Shown in pieces: positions 10,137 to 23,958 of a DNA stretch of 64,000 nt; the stretch's first letter is position 1; each line of letters begins with the position of its first letter. This DNA is from Poecilobothrus nobilitatus (lineage: Eukaryota; Arthropoda; Insecta; Diptera; Dolichopodidae): NCBI GenBank assembly GCA_947095535.1, contig OX352773.1, positions 154,932,771 to 154,996,770 of the forward strand, read 5' to 3'. Position numbers and translations under genes: made by a program. A model generated the notes under the pieces. The model saw only the letters and a program-made list of their open reading frames with translations. It ran no database searches and was not told the DNA's origin.

Positions 10137-12550
10137 TTGATTGTTGGAATGTTCATAAGAACAAATAATTAATTTTTGCTTTGCATTCGACTTTTTTCTA
10201 TAATTAATTTTGTATTTGAAATTTGACGTTTATTCTATTAATAATTTTTTTACTTATAAAAAAAATAAATCTGTCAAAGTATTGATGACATTTAGACGTT
10301 TATATTTATAAGTGGAATTTGAAATCTATCATACGAATGAATAATGTGATAATGTTAAACGTTTTGTATTCTCTCTAAATACTGTTCGTTTTTTAGTTTT
10401 TTCATAAAAAAATATCAATTTTGTGCAATTTCGAAGTATTGAATAAATTTAATAGCTGTATACAAAAATTTATTTTATTTAAGTACATACATAATACATA
10501 TATGTATACATAAATAATCTATATTTTTTGGTTAGCAGGAAATAGAAATAAAATCGGGATTTATTGGGAATATATTTGAGGGAATTAGACAATTTTGGAT
10601 TGGGAGCTCTATTTATAATTCACAAACAGGTGTTGTCGATATTCGATTATTAGATTAGTTTCTACTATACCCATTATACTAATGAAGATTGAAAGTTCAT
10701 CTTTATAAAGTTTATATTGATTTCATTAATTTTTAATTATTAAAATCAAAATCGTACGTTTACATGGGATGCATGCCTTTGGATGCAAAACATATTTCAG
10801 TTACACTTCAATCTCTCTTCGGAAATAATAACGAATATTTTGAATTTAAAATCCCGTCCTTCATAGGCTGCACGTAAGCGACAAATTTTTATTTTAACAT
10901 ATTTTCCCTGGTGAATTTCTTTTTCTTTATTGTTTTGACATTATTAAAAGGCGATTATTTTAAATTTAAAATTAAGAAATTAAGTACGTAATATAGGTAC
11001 ATATATTGTATTTTTTTTCCGTTTTAAAACAAAATACAAAAAGAAAACAATTTTAAAAACAAATGTGTATTTGACATTTTGACGTTTGAATAATATGACA
11101 ATGTTTCTTGTTTGCATATTAGAGCGGATACAAAAATGTTTGCTTCGAAAAGAGAGAGCATGTCATGAATACGATATATATTTTCAAAATATGGATGCAA
11201 GATTTTGATATACATATATTTTCCTTTTTTTTTTGTTTTTATTTATCATAAAAGTTTTTTATTTTAAAAGACTAACTCTTATTTTATATTTTTAAATATG
11301 TTTAAATATGTTTCATAAAGCTTAAAAAATATTATATTTTTATATTTATTTACTTTTCAGTTAAAATAAACTGTCTTTTAAATCGATGTTAGACGAAAAC
11401 TCATAATTATAATTTTGAAACTCTTTTGGTATCATATATGGTAAGTTTTTATTTGTATTTTAAAAATTAAATTTTATTTTGGAAATTGTATAAATTAAAA
11501 TTTTTTATTATTTTAATATTACTTGATAAGAATATTTTAAGAAACTGTTCTGTAAATGGTTTAACTTAACTGCAATAAATAAAAACAAATCTCAGAATTA
11601 ATTCTTAAAATATTGTTTTTTTAAAACTCTTTTTTTGAAAATATCATTTTTTAAAATCTCGTTTTTTTTTTTATTATAAATTAAACAAAATAAATAATAA
11701 AATTACAATTTAATACTACCGCAATCGCAACTACGCCTGAAAAGAAATGGTTGATTTATTTTTCTCATCTCATCACATTTTCTCATAAATAAATTAAATT
11801 TGAGCATAGCAAATTAAATTTTAAAAATAAAATAAACCAAAAAACAAAATCAAATTGTATGTAAAAAAATTCTCATGTATCCAAAAGAATATAGCACAGT
11901 TTGTATTTGTATCCAAAAATAATAATAATAACAGTAGTGGATGCCGTCTCTAAACTCCTGTAAAACAAAATATGGGAATTCTGATTTTGTGACCCAACCA
12001 CAGTTTTATCTACACAATAAGGATTTTTTTCTTTCATATTTTCTCCTTATAAAAATATTATATTTTAACCTTTCTGATTTAAAAAAGGTTTTAGCAAGAT
12101 TTTAGAAAACTCGATTCTGAATAAAAAGAATTGTTAAATTTTGTTTTTTTTGAAAAGAGATTTTAAAAAACAGCGCTCCCTAAAATTTAATAGCAAATAA
12201 TAGAAACACATAGTTGATATTTCAAATTGGTATGTGATGTTATTGAAACTGCAGTCATTAGTAAAATAAAAAAAAATTATCTTAGACGCGTTATAGTGAC
12301 TAAATATAAATACAGTGACAAAGTGACTAAATATAAATACTATAAGTTTTTTTCTAAGCAAGTTGGGAATCTTAAGAAAAGACCAAAGAAACCGCTTTGG
12401 AATAGTATGAAATTTTTATTTTTCACTTAACCTACATTTCACTGTAACCTTTTACTCACTAAACCCATCTCCTTCAGTAGATAATATAATGCGATGATAA
12501 TATATGTACTTACTTAGTATAGTAATTAAAACGAAAGTGTGCTATACTAT
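10137..12550. other. intergenic, nothing recognised
   Basis: About 2.4 kb of AT-rich DNA with homopolymer runs. Several 60-75-codon frames (11,024-11,215 minus; 12,134-12,430 on both strands) show only AT-driven composition. A short direct repeat 'agtgac(t/a)aa(a)tataaata' lies near 12,295-12,340. Confidence 0.4.
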
Positions 12551-12559
12551 ACAGCCAGA

Positions 12560-13170
12560 ACATTTTCTATCCATAAGATGAAATTATGACTTCAAAAAGA
12601 CCAATTTCTTCAAGCCAAAGGTGTTCAAAGTCTTTTGATATATCGCTGATATTTTTGATTTAATATATCGTATAAAAAAGCATGCATAAAGCATCATAAA
12701 GTTTGTTCATCTTTTACAAAATTTCAGATCCGTAACCTTTTGAAGTATCAATATGAGGGCATATAAATTAAGCTGCTATCCAAATCTGTTTCGTTAGCCT
12801 AACTAAATTATGCACAAGTCATTGATATAAAACTTAACTTCTTTTGACCAAAATTTTAAATGCCCAGCTTATATAGACGCTGAATTAAGCTCAAAAGAAA
12901 AACGAAGTTGTATTGCAGCTATTTGAAATTTAAATTATAATAAAATTGAAATGATAAAAATTTCAGAATCGTATAGCTCCATTATTTTTTGAGTTATTAT
13001 GCGGTAGGACGGATAAGTTTACATAGGTAAATCGATTCAGAATTAAATCCTGAACAAGGATATATTATACACTTTAGCATATCTATTTTGTCTCTTTTAA
13101 GCTGTCACAAATGTAATGGAAAATTTATTACACACTTAGAACTATTTTGATAAGAGTATGTATAATAAAA
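12560..13170. repeat. family G repeat (copy 1)
   Basis: It shares with 14,150-14,890 and 49,330-49,890 a degenerate tandem unit built from 'cataaaacttgacatctttt', 'acaaaatttcagat..ctag', 'ttaatagacactga' and 'agaagttgtatggcagct'. The distal end is a 'gagttattatgcggtaggac' segment, then 'cgattcagaatt', a TA-rich stretch, and 'ctgtcacaaatgtaatgg..aatttatta'. That end resembles the D-family core read backwards. Confidence 0.5.
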
Positions 13171-14149
13171 GATGTTGAATATAAAATTCTCTATATAACC
13201 ACTTGTTTTTCTTAGCAGAAGCTGTTTACTTTTAACCTAGTTGTTATAAAGCATATGTCTATAGTTGATTTATCTTTTCGTTTGAATTTTGAACAATGAA
13301 ATTTTTAATGAAATTTTACACCGCAATATTCTTTTTGTCTGATTATTGGTTTTAACTTTATTTTTTCGTATATATAAAGAAAGAAACCAAAAGTATTCTT
13401 CAACAAGACGTATTCTAAAATTTTATTCAATTTATATACTCAGACTCTGAAAAGTATACTTAAAAACTTTTTTAAAAATATATATACATATATATTTATA
13501 TTGAGATTTTTTTTTTTTTTTCCAAATATATTCAAAGAGATGTAATTATTATAAAATATATTTAAAAAAAAATACACAAAGGATGTCTATTAGATTGAAT
13601 ATCAATTATATGATATTGTGCCATCCTTCATGTCAGACAATATCGGATATCCTTTATTAAAAAGGAAAAACAAAACTTCAAACAGTCAAGAATTCAAATA
13701 TTAATTAAAAAACCTATTTTGAATTTAACTAATGTATTCAATTATTTATTCAATTTTAATTAATTAATTTTTAAAATTAAAAATAAAAATTGGATTTAAA
13801 ACGTTTTTTTAAAGGCTGTTAAAGTCTACGCAAATATGTTTTGTTGCATAATAAACTCAGTAAAAAAATTTTTTTTTAAATATTATCAAAGGTTTTTTAA
13901 CAAACATCCAATTAAGCCTTCTAACAATCTTACGTATACTAAATCTTGACCAAATTTAAATGTATTTCAAACATAAGATTTATTTTTGCTTGTAATTCAA
14001 TATTTTAATAATTTTCAAATTTTAAAAAGAAGAAGAATTCACATTATTCTTTAGAAAATGTCCTTCTGGTAAAAACAAAAAAAAACATTAAAATACGTTT
14101 TAATACGTTTATACTGAAGATGTTATATAATAGGAATTTTTACTATCAC
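13171..14149. other. intergenic, mostly simple sequence
   Basis: AT-rich with poly(T), poly(A) and TA runs. A small element-like block at 13,577-13,660 begins AAAGGATGTC and ends GATATCCTTT, an imperfect inverted pair. I see no gene. Confidence 0.35.
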
Positions 14150-14890
14150 AAATCACAAAACATCTCAGTTCTTGAAATTAAATTTTCAAACTATGTTCAA
14201 AATTAAGTACAGAGATATATTTTTGTTCATTTTGAAGTTGTCTGGCAGAACACAAGATTTCATATGCCTATTTTACAAGATTTCATATGCCTATTTCATT
14301 TCCAACATAAACAAGCTACCTGAAGCTCCCGTTCTAACACAAGAAAATTTTTAAGAAGTTGTTGGCATAGAACTTGACATCTTTTCACAAAGTTTCAGAT
14401 ATTTAGCCTCAATAGACACTGAAATATATTCAAGTTGTATGGCAGCTACCCGAACCTACTGCATCACCATAACACAATTTTATAGAAGTAAATGCCATAA
14501 AACTTGATCATCTTTTACAAAATTTCAGATTCTTGACTTAATTAAGTTCAACCATACGCAAGTTACCTGAACCTGCTCCTCTAACACAACCAAATTCTAC
14601 AAAAGTTGTTAGCATACAACTTGACATCTTTTCATAAAATTTGAGATACCTATCTTTAATAGACACTAAGTTATTTCCCTATAAAAAGAGAAGTTGTATG
14701 ACATCTACTTGAACCTGTTGCACCAGCAAAAATCAAATTTTACAGAAGTCATTGCCATGAAGTTTTCACAAAATTTCAAACATCTAGCTTCAATCCGATC
14801 CATATACTTGAATCTATATCTAGTTCGACTCCTCTAAAGTGTCACAAATCTAATAACAAATTTATTATACCCTTGAACAAATACATTCTA
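14150..14890. repeat. family G repeat (copy 2, tandem units)
   Basis: Three to four degenerate tandem units of roughly 110-180 bp are visible, with repeated phrases 'cacaa.attttacagaagtc', 'acttgacatcttttcac' and 'acctgaacctgctcc'. It ends in 'aagtgtcacaaatctaataa' followed by 'caaatttattatacccttg', matching the end of the 49.3-kb copy. The 60-codon frame at 14,172-14,354 is part of the repeat. Confidence 0.55.
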
Positions 14891-14934
14891 CTCGTATGAA
14901 ATATAAATATAAATAAAAAGTATTCTAGAATTGG

Positions 14935-15430
14935 AGTCACTTTCGTTCCAAAATTTGTATTTTTTCAAGAAATTATTTCTATAATTTCAGGGAAACCCTA
15001 CATAATTAAGAAAATTCTTTAGCATAATAAAAATATTATGTTAGATCTTTAATTTTTCTCTTTTATTTCAAACATATTTGTACAGGTGTTTAATTTAAAG
15101 GTGTCTAAAAATACCTAATTTTAATTTTTGACCCCTAAACGCTTTAGAATTTAAATAGGCAGAAGCACAAAAAATTTTCGAAATAAGTCTTTAAAAATCT
15201 TCCTTTTCTCAAAATAAAACAAAAATAAAACAAAGGTGATACAAAGGAACTAATATTTTGCAAAAATTTAAAAAAATTTTCAAATCCCCTATAGGATTAA
15301 AAAACAATGTCATAGAAAGGAAAAATTATTTGTTTTTCTTTTTTTTTTTTTTTTCGAGGATAATATTTAAAACTCCAATCTGAAAAATACACCAATCCAA
15401 TTGAATTTTCTTTGAAAATAATAATAAATA
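14935..15430 (-). repeat. decayed family B fragment
   Basis: The phrases 'tacataattaagaaaattct', 'ttgtacaggtgtttaa' and 'tttgacccctaaac' follow the order of the minus-strand family B copies (for example 7,320-7,610). The GTCC tract is missing. Confidence 0.4.
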
Positions 15431-15794
15431 AATGAATGTTAGCTAGGGATTTTTAAGATACCGATGTTCGGTTTGGTTTGTGATTTGTGCTATAGTATAT
15501 ATTAAGTTAAAATCTATGAGGGATATTTAGATTAAAGAAGTCGTTAAACGAGAATTTTGAAAATTATGCAATAGTTTGAATCCAAAAATATTTAGAAAAA
15601 CTACAGTATCCTTTAAAACTTCATTTTGAAACATTAAAGTCGACATAGATACATATATGTATAACAAACGTGAGCCTAAATTTTTTGAAAGACAACTTTT
15701 TACTTTACTTATATTTTGAGATATTGATGAAATATAATAATATTAAAAGGAAAATATCCTTTCAAAAAAAAAAGCTTGTAAATTATTTAAAGCT

Positions 15795-16853
15795 TTTTAT
15801 ACCCTACACATTAAGTATAGGGTATATTAACTTTGGTATGGTGTTTGTAACCACCAAAAGGAAGCGAGTTAGGTATAGACATGTATATATATTCTGAATC
15901 AGGATCACCGCCGGAGTCGATTTAGCGATGTCCGTCCGTCCGTCCGTCCGTACGCACGATAACTTAAAAAATAATGATGCTATCTTGATGAAATTTATAC
16001 TGTAGGTTAACAATGACTAAGGTAAGGCGAGGATTGTAAATGAGCGAAATCGGACCATGCGTTCGAGTACCTCCCATACAACTTCCAAAACCTAATACGC
16101 ATATTTTCGAAATTATTAAAGATAGAGACTTAAAATTTTGTACGAGGGTGTGTTTTTCTGAATCCCTGATATCCCCAAAATTTGAGATGAAGTGGAGTGG
16201 TTGTTCGGGTACCTCCTATACAACTCCCAAAACCGAACATGCATATCTTCGAAATTAATAAAGATAGGAACTTCTAATTTGATATGAGGGTGCTGTTTCC
16301 TTAATCCCTGATTTGCCTAAAATTTGAGATGAATTGGAGTGGTCGTTCGGGTACCTCCCATACAACTCCCAAAACCGAACAAGCATATCTTCGAAATTAA
16401 TAAAGACAGAAACTTCAAATTTGGTACAAGGGTGTTGTTTCCTGAATCCCTGATTTATCCAAAATTTAAGATGAATTAGAATGGTTGTTCGGGTATCTGC
16501 CACACAACTCCTAAGACCAAACAAGCATATCTTCGAAATTAATAAATATATAAACTTGAAATTTGATATAAGAATGTTTTACCCTGTTGATGTCTCTAAA
16601 ATTTGAGATGAATTGGGGTGATGGTCCGCGTGCCTTCACACACTTCCCAAGACCTAACAATCATATTTTCGAATTTAATATAAAGATAGAAACCTGAAAT
16701 TTTGTACAAAGGTTGTAACAGCATTTATTTTTTTTAGCTTGTATTAAATACCTAACTAAAATAACTTATGGATTTTTAATTTAATTTGAAGGTTTTAGGT
16801 GTAGGGTATAAATAAGTCGGTTGCATCGACTTACTGTTATTTTTACTTGTTTT
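15795..16853 (+). mobile_element. family D (mini-me-like) element, copy 1, 142-bp tandem centre
   Basis: The 5' end is TACCCTACAC (15,800-15,809) with a small hairpin (ATACCCTA / TATAGGGTAT), then a TA-rich stretch, the core 'ctgaatcaggatcac' to 'gagtcgatttagcgatgt', and a (CCGT)n tract at 15,930-15,952. This TA/core/GTCY order is that reported for mini-me elements of Diptera. The centre has about four units of 142 bp, marked by 'TTCGAAATTAATAAAGATAG' spaced 142 bp apart. The 3' end is GTGTAGGGTA (16,799-16,808, inverted to the 5' end), a hairpin TAAGTCG/CGACTTA (16,813-16,833), and 'actgttatttttacttgttt'. Short frames on both strands within it are by-products of the tandem units. Confidence 0.75.
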
Positions 16854-16859
16854 AATGAT

Positions 16860-17786
16860 GAATTGCTCATTGAAAACAGGCTTAAAATGTAATAACAATT
16901 TTTTTTTTGTTTTTTTTAACAAGTACCCAAGGATGATTTTAAACAAAACATGTTTTTATTTTATTTTATCAAAAATAATGTAAAATTTTTAAAATAAAAA
17001 TTTTTGTAAACAAAATAAGACAAAAATACATAATAATCAATAATATTTAACATTAAGGTAAAATAAAAACTGTATTTGAAGGTTTTTCTTTGTTAATTTG
17101 AAAAAAAAAATAAAAAAAAAAAAACGAAATGTTTAAAATGTTCATTAAAATAAATTTGTAAAAACTTTTTACATAAATTCTCTTTTATGATTTGTATAAT
17201 ATTTATTTTTTTTTTTTTTTTTATTAATTTTATGAACTCCTTGATTGATGGTGTCAAAACATGATTTTTTTTTTTTTTGTTAATTTTTAGAGATTTAACT
17301 AAATATTTTAGACTGTAAAAGTAATGAAATCATTTTTTTTTCCCCCATTACTCCTTTAAGGGTCTTCTTCTTAAAGTATCCTTTATTATTCTTCTGTTTG
17401 TGTTACCACGTTATTTAATAATTAGTCATTTTCTTTTTTGCTTCATTTCCTTTTTTATTGTTTATCATTCAGGTTGGTTTTAGGATCCTAATTAAGTGTC
17501 AAAATTTTTTTTCGTGCTACTTTCTTTTACATTAATTTCCATTTTTTTGGGAAAAAATATCTCCGAAAAAAAAAATATAATTAATTCTAAAAAAGAACTT
17601 CTAAAAAACAAAAATGGTTCATCATTCAATTTTTTTTTTTTTTTTTGTTATTTTATCTTTTATAATATGTATATAAATTTTAGTAGTTTTTCATTAGATG
17701 GTTATTTAATTACTAAGAATATATTTGAATTAAGTTAAAGTGTTAAATAATTAGTGAGAAATCTTTATATTAAAATATTAAAGTTA
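16860..17786. other. intergenic, homopolymer-rich
   Basis: Long poly(T) and poly(A) runs dominate. The 80-codon frame at 17,496-17,738 is rich in Phe, Lys and Asn and shows no motif. Confidence 0.4.
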
Positions 17787-17972
17787 GGGGCGTCGGTGGC
17801 CTAGGGGGTAAAAGTGTATAAAATACACTATGAATACCGAGGAAGTGTGGGATCGAATCCCACACACGTCGTAAGAGTTATTCCCCCTTAGGATGTTTAC
17901 TGCCACGCCTGAACAGGAAATACTGTGTAATTTATGTGGCAGAGAAATGCATTACAAAAAAATAAAAAAAAT
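17787..17972 (+). mobile_element. tRNA-derived SINE, type A
   Basis: The head GGGGCGTCGGTGGCCTAGGG gives the A box and 'GGGATCGAATCCC' (17,849-17,861) the B box. Then follow GTCGTAAG, 'GCCACGCCTGAACAGGAAA', 'TTATGTGGCAGAGAAATGCA' and an A-rich tail. The second arm of the post-head hairpin is mutated here (CTTAGGATG). Confidence 0.8.
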
Positions 17973-19405
17973 AAAGTTAGCTTTAGAAAGTTTGAAAAAA
18001 CCTTTAGTTAAGGATTTTCGATTTTTTTAAAGTTTCTTCAGTCATTCTAAAATACGATTAAGGTATTTGAAATTTATTTTTGATCAGTTACAGACAGAAT
18101 GTTCAAAAGATTTAAATTTTTTTTACATAAGCAAATTTATATAATTCATATACATTTCTATATGATTTTCTATTTTAAATTAAAATAAAAATATTTTATT
18201 GTACATTTTTGCTTAAAACACATAAAGAAGGACATCATCCATAATTACTTTAATGGAAATAAACAACTTATTGACGTCTCGGTAAACATTGATGTTTTAT
18301 ATTCAAAAGATTTCTAACAACAATTTATTAAAGACGTTCTTTTAATTTTTCAAGAACTTTCTTTAAGGTTATTTCGGAACAAAATAATAAAATTTATCTT
18401 GATGTAGCTTATAACCTTAAACCTATAACTTTTTGATAGTATTAAAGGTAGGAAAAAAACATTGAATTTTTTCTTTTTCACGAGCTACTAACGTGCAAAA
18501 CATCAAAAGTTATACAAAGGAACTGCACGAGACGAGAAATTAAAGATTAGGTTGGACGAGATAATGTGCGGTATGGTTCTGGGGATAAGGATATGAGTTA
18601 TCTTCTACTATAGTACTAGTACGATGTTAAAGCAATTTACAAACAAACACTCAAATAAACTAACATTCCCTTTTCTATTATAGTAGATTTTAAGGATTAT
18701 AGATTATAGTAGATATAATAGATATTCTTAAAATGTAATGACCTCTGTGATACACAATTTTCTTTTCAATTCAAAATATTTTGTTATTTTAGAAATTTTA
18801 AAAATGATTTAATTAGATTTTGATAGCACAACTTAATTAAAGTTTATTAAGTGTATTAAACAAACATTTTCACAAAATTTTTGTTTTATAAGATTTTTAT
18901 AAGATTCTTTTTTTTTTTGTTTTAATTTCTTATGTTTATTTTTTTCAATATAAAAAATATAAATAACAAATTTTTCTAAAGAAAAAACTTGTTAAAAAAG
19001 TATTTTTTTGGTATCTTTTAATGTTTCTCGTTTCTTATGCCTTTCAATTAAAATGACATATAAAAGCTCAATTATTTTTTATTTTCTGTTCCAGATAATA
19101 GAGGGTGACTTTTTATTAAAAGATGTGCCTTTGGTTATTTTAAAAATAAAGAATATAATACTTTTGAGGATTAATAGAAACTATATATAACTTGTTATAA
19201 TAGATTTCAATTAACAATGAAAAAAAAAAAAAAAATTAAATTCTTGACTGTTGTTTAAATTTGTTATTTGTTTTTTAGTTACTGTAAGTGTCAAAAAAAC
19301 ATTTTTTCATTCTGTTTCTGTTTTATTTATTTACTCAAGGACATAAAGCAAAGTTTTTGTATTTTATTCTTAATCTTTAAAAGGTTCTGTTTTTTTGAAA
19401 AATAT
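17973..19405. other. intergenic, nothing recognised
   Basis: AT-rich. A slightly less AT-rich patch at 18,520-18,680 ('aggttggacgagataatgtg') is of unknown origin. No coding frame with a motif. Confidence 0.35.
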
Positions 19406-19411
19406 TTGAAA

Positions 19412-20577
19412 AAATGTGCATATTAATTTCACTCTGTCCATCCGTCCGCCCTTCCGTCTGTATACAAAACTTGTACACCGTTAAAGATAGAGCAATGAAA
19501 TTTTAACCATGGGTAGGCCTCATAAAAATATTAATGTTGTAGAACATGGGTGGGACTTTTTCATGTAGCCCCATTACGGAGCTACAGGCCCTTAAACTTT
19601 GAAAAAGCTCTATTTTTAAATGTGTATATCTCAACTTCTGCTTAACAGTTTTTGAATATAAGAAGGCTATTCGACAGGATTTTTTTTTATTTTTATAAAT
19701 CAATATCAAAATTATACAATTTTTTAAATTTAGTATTTAAATTTACCGTTATTTAAAAACCAAATTTATCTATTAGGGCTCAAAAATTAAAAATTTGCTA
19801 TTTTTAAACTTGTACAAATTTTTTTTCGGCAAGACATAAAAATTAAACCTCCAATAATATATTATTACGTGCGTTAACCGTTTGTCTTAGTTGTATAGGG
19901 TTAAGGAGGACCAGCCCCACAAAATTGGAAACGTGCTATTTTAAATGATTATATCTCAGATTTTGCGTAGTACATTTACAATTTAAAAACGCCATAAGAT
20001 CGGAACTTTTTTTACCTTTATAAAACAATATGAAAATTATACAATATTTTACTATTTACTATTTAAATTTACCGTTATGTGAAAACAAAATTTTGCAAGA
20101 TTTTTCTTCCTTCATAACTCCGGCACGCTTTTAGTTAAAACCTTAAAATTTTCGAGCAGAAAGATGTTCTAGAATTAGTGTAAATTGTCTCAGAAAAGTT
20201 TTTTGTACCACCCCCTGTAAGTTGTCTCAGAAAAATCTTTTGTGCCATCCCTTTTTAAGGACTATTAAGGTTGAAAAATGGAAATTTTCCTATTTCCTAT
20301 TAAACACCTGTAAATTAGGCCCTTGTACAATTTTTTTCTAAATAAAAGGCAAAAATTAAAGCACCTCACCTTTTTAAATTTACATGTGTTAATAGTGTTT
20401 TTTAATTATTTAGAGTTTTCTTAAAATTCAAGAAAGAAATGTCTCTTTTTTCTCACATTTTTTCTTATTATATGGAAATTTTTAAATATTGGTCTAAGTT
20501 ACAGTTTTAAATAGTTTGTATTCTCTTTTAGAAATTTGCGTCTTTAAAAACCGTTGATTTATATTCGACCTTGTTTA
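19412..20577 (+). mobile_element. family B repeat, near full-length copy
   Basis: It begins 'aaaatgtgcatattaa', has a short (CCGTCC)n tract near 19,440-19,460, then 'acaaaacttgtacaccgtta', 'atgtagccccattacggagc' and two related internal units beginning 'atttaaatttaccgtta' (near 19,735 and 20,062). It ends 'aaaccgttgatttatattcg'. The unit order is the same as at 59,108-60,400. No coding frame. Confidence 0.65.
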
Positions 20578-22300
20578 TTATTTAAATTCTATAAACATTA
20601 TATATAAAAATATATTTAAAAAAAAATAATTTAACTCGTTTTCAAGTTTAAAAAATATTTCAAGGTACATAATAATATATTATGTAAGTAAGCCTCTTAG
20701 TGCTTTCACATTATTTTTAAAAGGTATTCAAATCATGAGAAATTGACAAGAATGAATAATGATTCAATATTTCAAAAAAATTTGAAAAGAAACTAAAAAA
20801 ATATAAAAATTTTTAAAGATAAAGATTCATTTTTATTGCTAAGAAAGATTTCTATTCTTCTTTCTTTATAGTATAGGTATGTTTGAATTCTAATTGAAAT
20901 TTTTTCTAATGTACTTTTTATAATCAACTCAATTTTTAACCGAGTATATTCAATTCATCATTAATGCATAAGAATTATTCATTTGTTTTGAAATGAAAAA
21001 AATCAAATCAAATCTAAACATAAATTTAATTCTATAATAAAAAAAAGTCAGATTTAAAAAAGACTAAAAGAATTGAATAAATTTCATTGTTTTCAAGCAA
21101 AAAAAAAAAACTCTAATAACAAAAATCAATAGGTAATCTCAAATTTTTTTTTATAGAAAACTTGACTTTTTTTTAAAGAAAAAAAAAAAACTTCTATATC
21201 GTTCTCATTAAATTTCATTTTGAAAAATTAATTTAATATTTTTAATTAAATATCAATCGTCGTATAATTCAAAAATTTACTCCTATACAACCAAATATAT
21301 TTTTCCACCGTTATATTTCAACCTCCGTATTTCTAATATATAACTTTTACCTTTAGCTTCAAAATATCATTATTCTAATTAAAGGATCTCATTTCTCATC
21401 TACCTTCGAATGAGAAATTACGTTTTAAGATTTAAGAATTTAAACAATTTTTCAACATTGTCAAAAGGAACACCGGTTTAAATTAGTACAGTTTATGACA
21501 TTTTTTTAATTCCATTCTTTATATTGTCACCTCACTTAACCTTTTAACCTACTTTTAATATTAGGTATAATAAATAAAGTTTATTTTCATTTAATTTAAA
21601 AAATAAAATAAAATTGAATCCTTTGAAGTAAGTAAATTAAAAAGAAATATTGAATTTGAAAAGGACTTTTCTCCTTCCCCTTATTTGAAAGTATTAAAAG
21701 CAAAAAATTGTCTCTTGCAATGAAAAAAAATTTTATCTTATAACAAATTGAAAAATTTTAAAGCTTATTGGTATGAATTCCGATAGTTTTAAAAGTTTAG
21801 TATTAAATTCAAATTTCGATATACGAAGTAAAATGGTTTGGACAATTCACTCCCCTTCAATATAAACAAATAAATAGGTAATATGAGAAGTTAAATTCTA
21901 AGAATCTTAAGATTTATCCTATTGTGTTAAGATAGACAAATGTTCATTCATAAAATAATTTTCACCATAATTTGAAATTTCCAAAAAGATGAATGACTTA
22001 AAATATAAGTCTGACGTCTTATTAAAATTTAAAACTTACATTTTAGTATTTAAGTCAAATGTACCGTGATTTGAAAACGAAATTTCAAAAAATATTTAAC
22101 TTAAAAGATTAAAGCTAAATAAGTATTCCGCCATATTAAGAAGAAATGTAGTAAATCTGAAATGTAAACTTAACAGATTGCAAATTTTTTATAAAGAAAA
22201 ATTTAAAGATTATCTTTTACAATATGTATACAGAACCGGTTTTTTTTTTTGCTACCAAAATAATCCTTCTTAAAATAGTGTTACTCTTAATTTTTCCCAA
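20578..22300. other. intergenic, nothing recognised
   Basis: About 1.7 kb of AT-rich sequence without a coding frame, RNA gene or clear repeat. Confidence 0.4.
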
Positions 22301-22301
22301 T

Positions 22302-23360
22302 TTTTATACCCTACACATTAAGTATAGGGTATATTAACTTTCGTATGGAGTTTGTAACCACCAAAAGGAAGCGAGTTAGGTATAGACATGTACATATATT
22401 CTGAATCAGGATCACCGCCTGAGTCGATTTAGCGATGTCCGTCCGTCCGTCCGTACGCACGATAACTCAAAAAATAATGATGCTATCTTGATGAAATTTA
22501 TACTGTAGGTTAACAATGACTAAGATAAGGCGGGGATTGTAAATGGGCGAAATCGGACCATGCGTTCGAGTACCTCCTATACAACTCTCAAAACCTAATA
22601 CGCATATTTTCGAAATTAATAAAGATAGAAACTTAAAATTTTGTACGAGGGTGTGTTTTTCTGAATCCCTGATATCCCCAAAATTTGAGATGAATTGGAG
22701 TGGTTGTTCGGGTACCTCCCATACAAATCCCAAAACCGAACAAGCATATATTCGAAATTAATAAAGATAGAAACGTCAAATTTGGTACTAGGGTATTGTT
22801 TCCTGAATCTCTGATTTGTCCAAAATTTGAAATGAATTGGAGGAGCTGTTCGGGTACCTCCCATACAACTCCCAAAACCGAACAAGCATATATTCGAAAT
22901 TAATAAAGATAGAAACCTCAAATTTGGTACTAGGGTGTTGTTTCCTGAATCCCTGATTTGTCCAAAATTTAAGATGAATTAGAATGGTTGTTCGGGTATC
23001 TGCCACACAACTCCTAAGACCAAACAAGCATATCTTCGAAATTAATAAATATATAAACTTGAAATTTGATATAAGAATGTTCTACCCTGTTGATGTCTTT
23101 AAAATTTGAGATGAATTGGGGTGGTGGTCCGCGTGCCTTCACACACTTCCCAACACCTAACAAGCATATTTTCGAATTTAATAAAGATAGAAATCTGAAA
23201 TTTTGTACAAAGGTTGTAAAAGCATTTATTTTTTTAGCTTAGTTATATTAAATACCTAACTAAAATAACTTATGGATTTTTAATTTAATTTGAATTTTTT
23301 AGGTGTAGGGTATAAATAAGTCGGTTGCATCGACTTACTGTTACTTTTACTTGTTTTAAT
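22302..23360 (+). mobile_element. family D (mini-me-like) element, copy 2, 142-bp tandem centre
   Basis: Nearly the same as the copy at 15.8 kb. It starts TACCCTACAC at 22,307, has the core near 22,400-22,435 and (GTCC)n at 22,437-22,455, and four to five 142-bp units. The inverted end GTGTAGGGTA is at 23,303-23,312 and the TAAGTCG/CGACTTA hairpin follows. All frames listed between 22,467 and 23,027 on both strands arise from the 142-bp units, which keep several frames open. Confidence 0.75.
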
Positions 23361-23815
23361 TTACTTACTCTTACAATTACTCTACTTTACATAAAAATTT
23401 ATGATCATAATACATTACTATTTTATGCTCTTAAAAACTGTTTACTTCACAAACTGCTTTATAATATTTAAAAGAAAATGAATAAAAGATTCAAGAATTC
23501 TGTTAATTAAATATATTGTTTACATTATCATTTTTAACATTAACATTTACTGTTATAATATTTAAGATAATCATAATGTATTTTAGACAGCTATATTTTT
23601 TATACATTTGTTTGTTTGTCTTTTATTTATTGTATGGATTGTGAAAAAGTGTCGCACAATATTATTTAAAATTCAAGGAAAAGAATTCTTTTGATTTTTC
23701 CTTTGTTAATTTTCTTTTGTTTTTTTTTCATTTTCTCTGTAACATTTTTAAAAATAAATTTTTTTCTTTCTTTAAATTTAAAAACATATATTAATAACCT
23801 TGAATTAATACTTAA
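23361..23815. other. intergenic, nothing recognised
   Basis: AT-rich sequence leading into the TTA microsatellite. Confidence 0.35.
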
Positions 23816-23817
23816 AA

Positions 23818-23818
<1 letters not shown>

Positions 23819-23898
<80 letters not shown>

Positions 23899-23903
23899 TA
23901 TTT

Positions 23904-23934
<31 letters not shown>

Positions 23935-23958
23935 TATTATTATTACTATTATTATTAG
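23819..23958. repeat. (TTA)n microsatellite
   Basis: About 140 bp of TTA units with a few interruptions (ACTATTA and TTTTTA). An apparent poly-leucine frame (23,691-23,981) comes from this repeat and is not a gene. Confidence 0.95.

Noticed and set aside
15980..16720. CRISPR-like array of regularly spaced repeats
   Set aside because: The 142-bp units are contiguous diverged tandem repeats, with no constant-repeat/unique-spacer structure, and the genome is eukaryotic.
18530..18720. Possible Helitron start ('caaacaaacactcaaataaa' then 'ttctattatagtagat')
   Set aside because: It only loosely resembles the real Helitron end at 10,136, and no CTAG end or body was found.
22467..23027. Cluster of overlapping frames on both strands
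   Set aside because: All lie within the 142-bp units of a family D element. The same peptide fragments recur at 16.0-16.5 and 62.3-63.0 kb.
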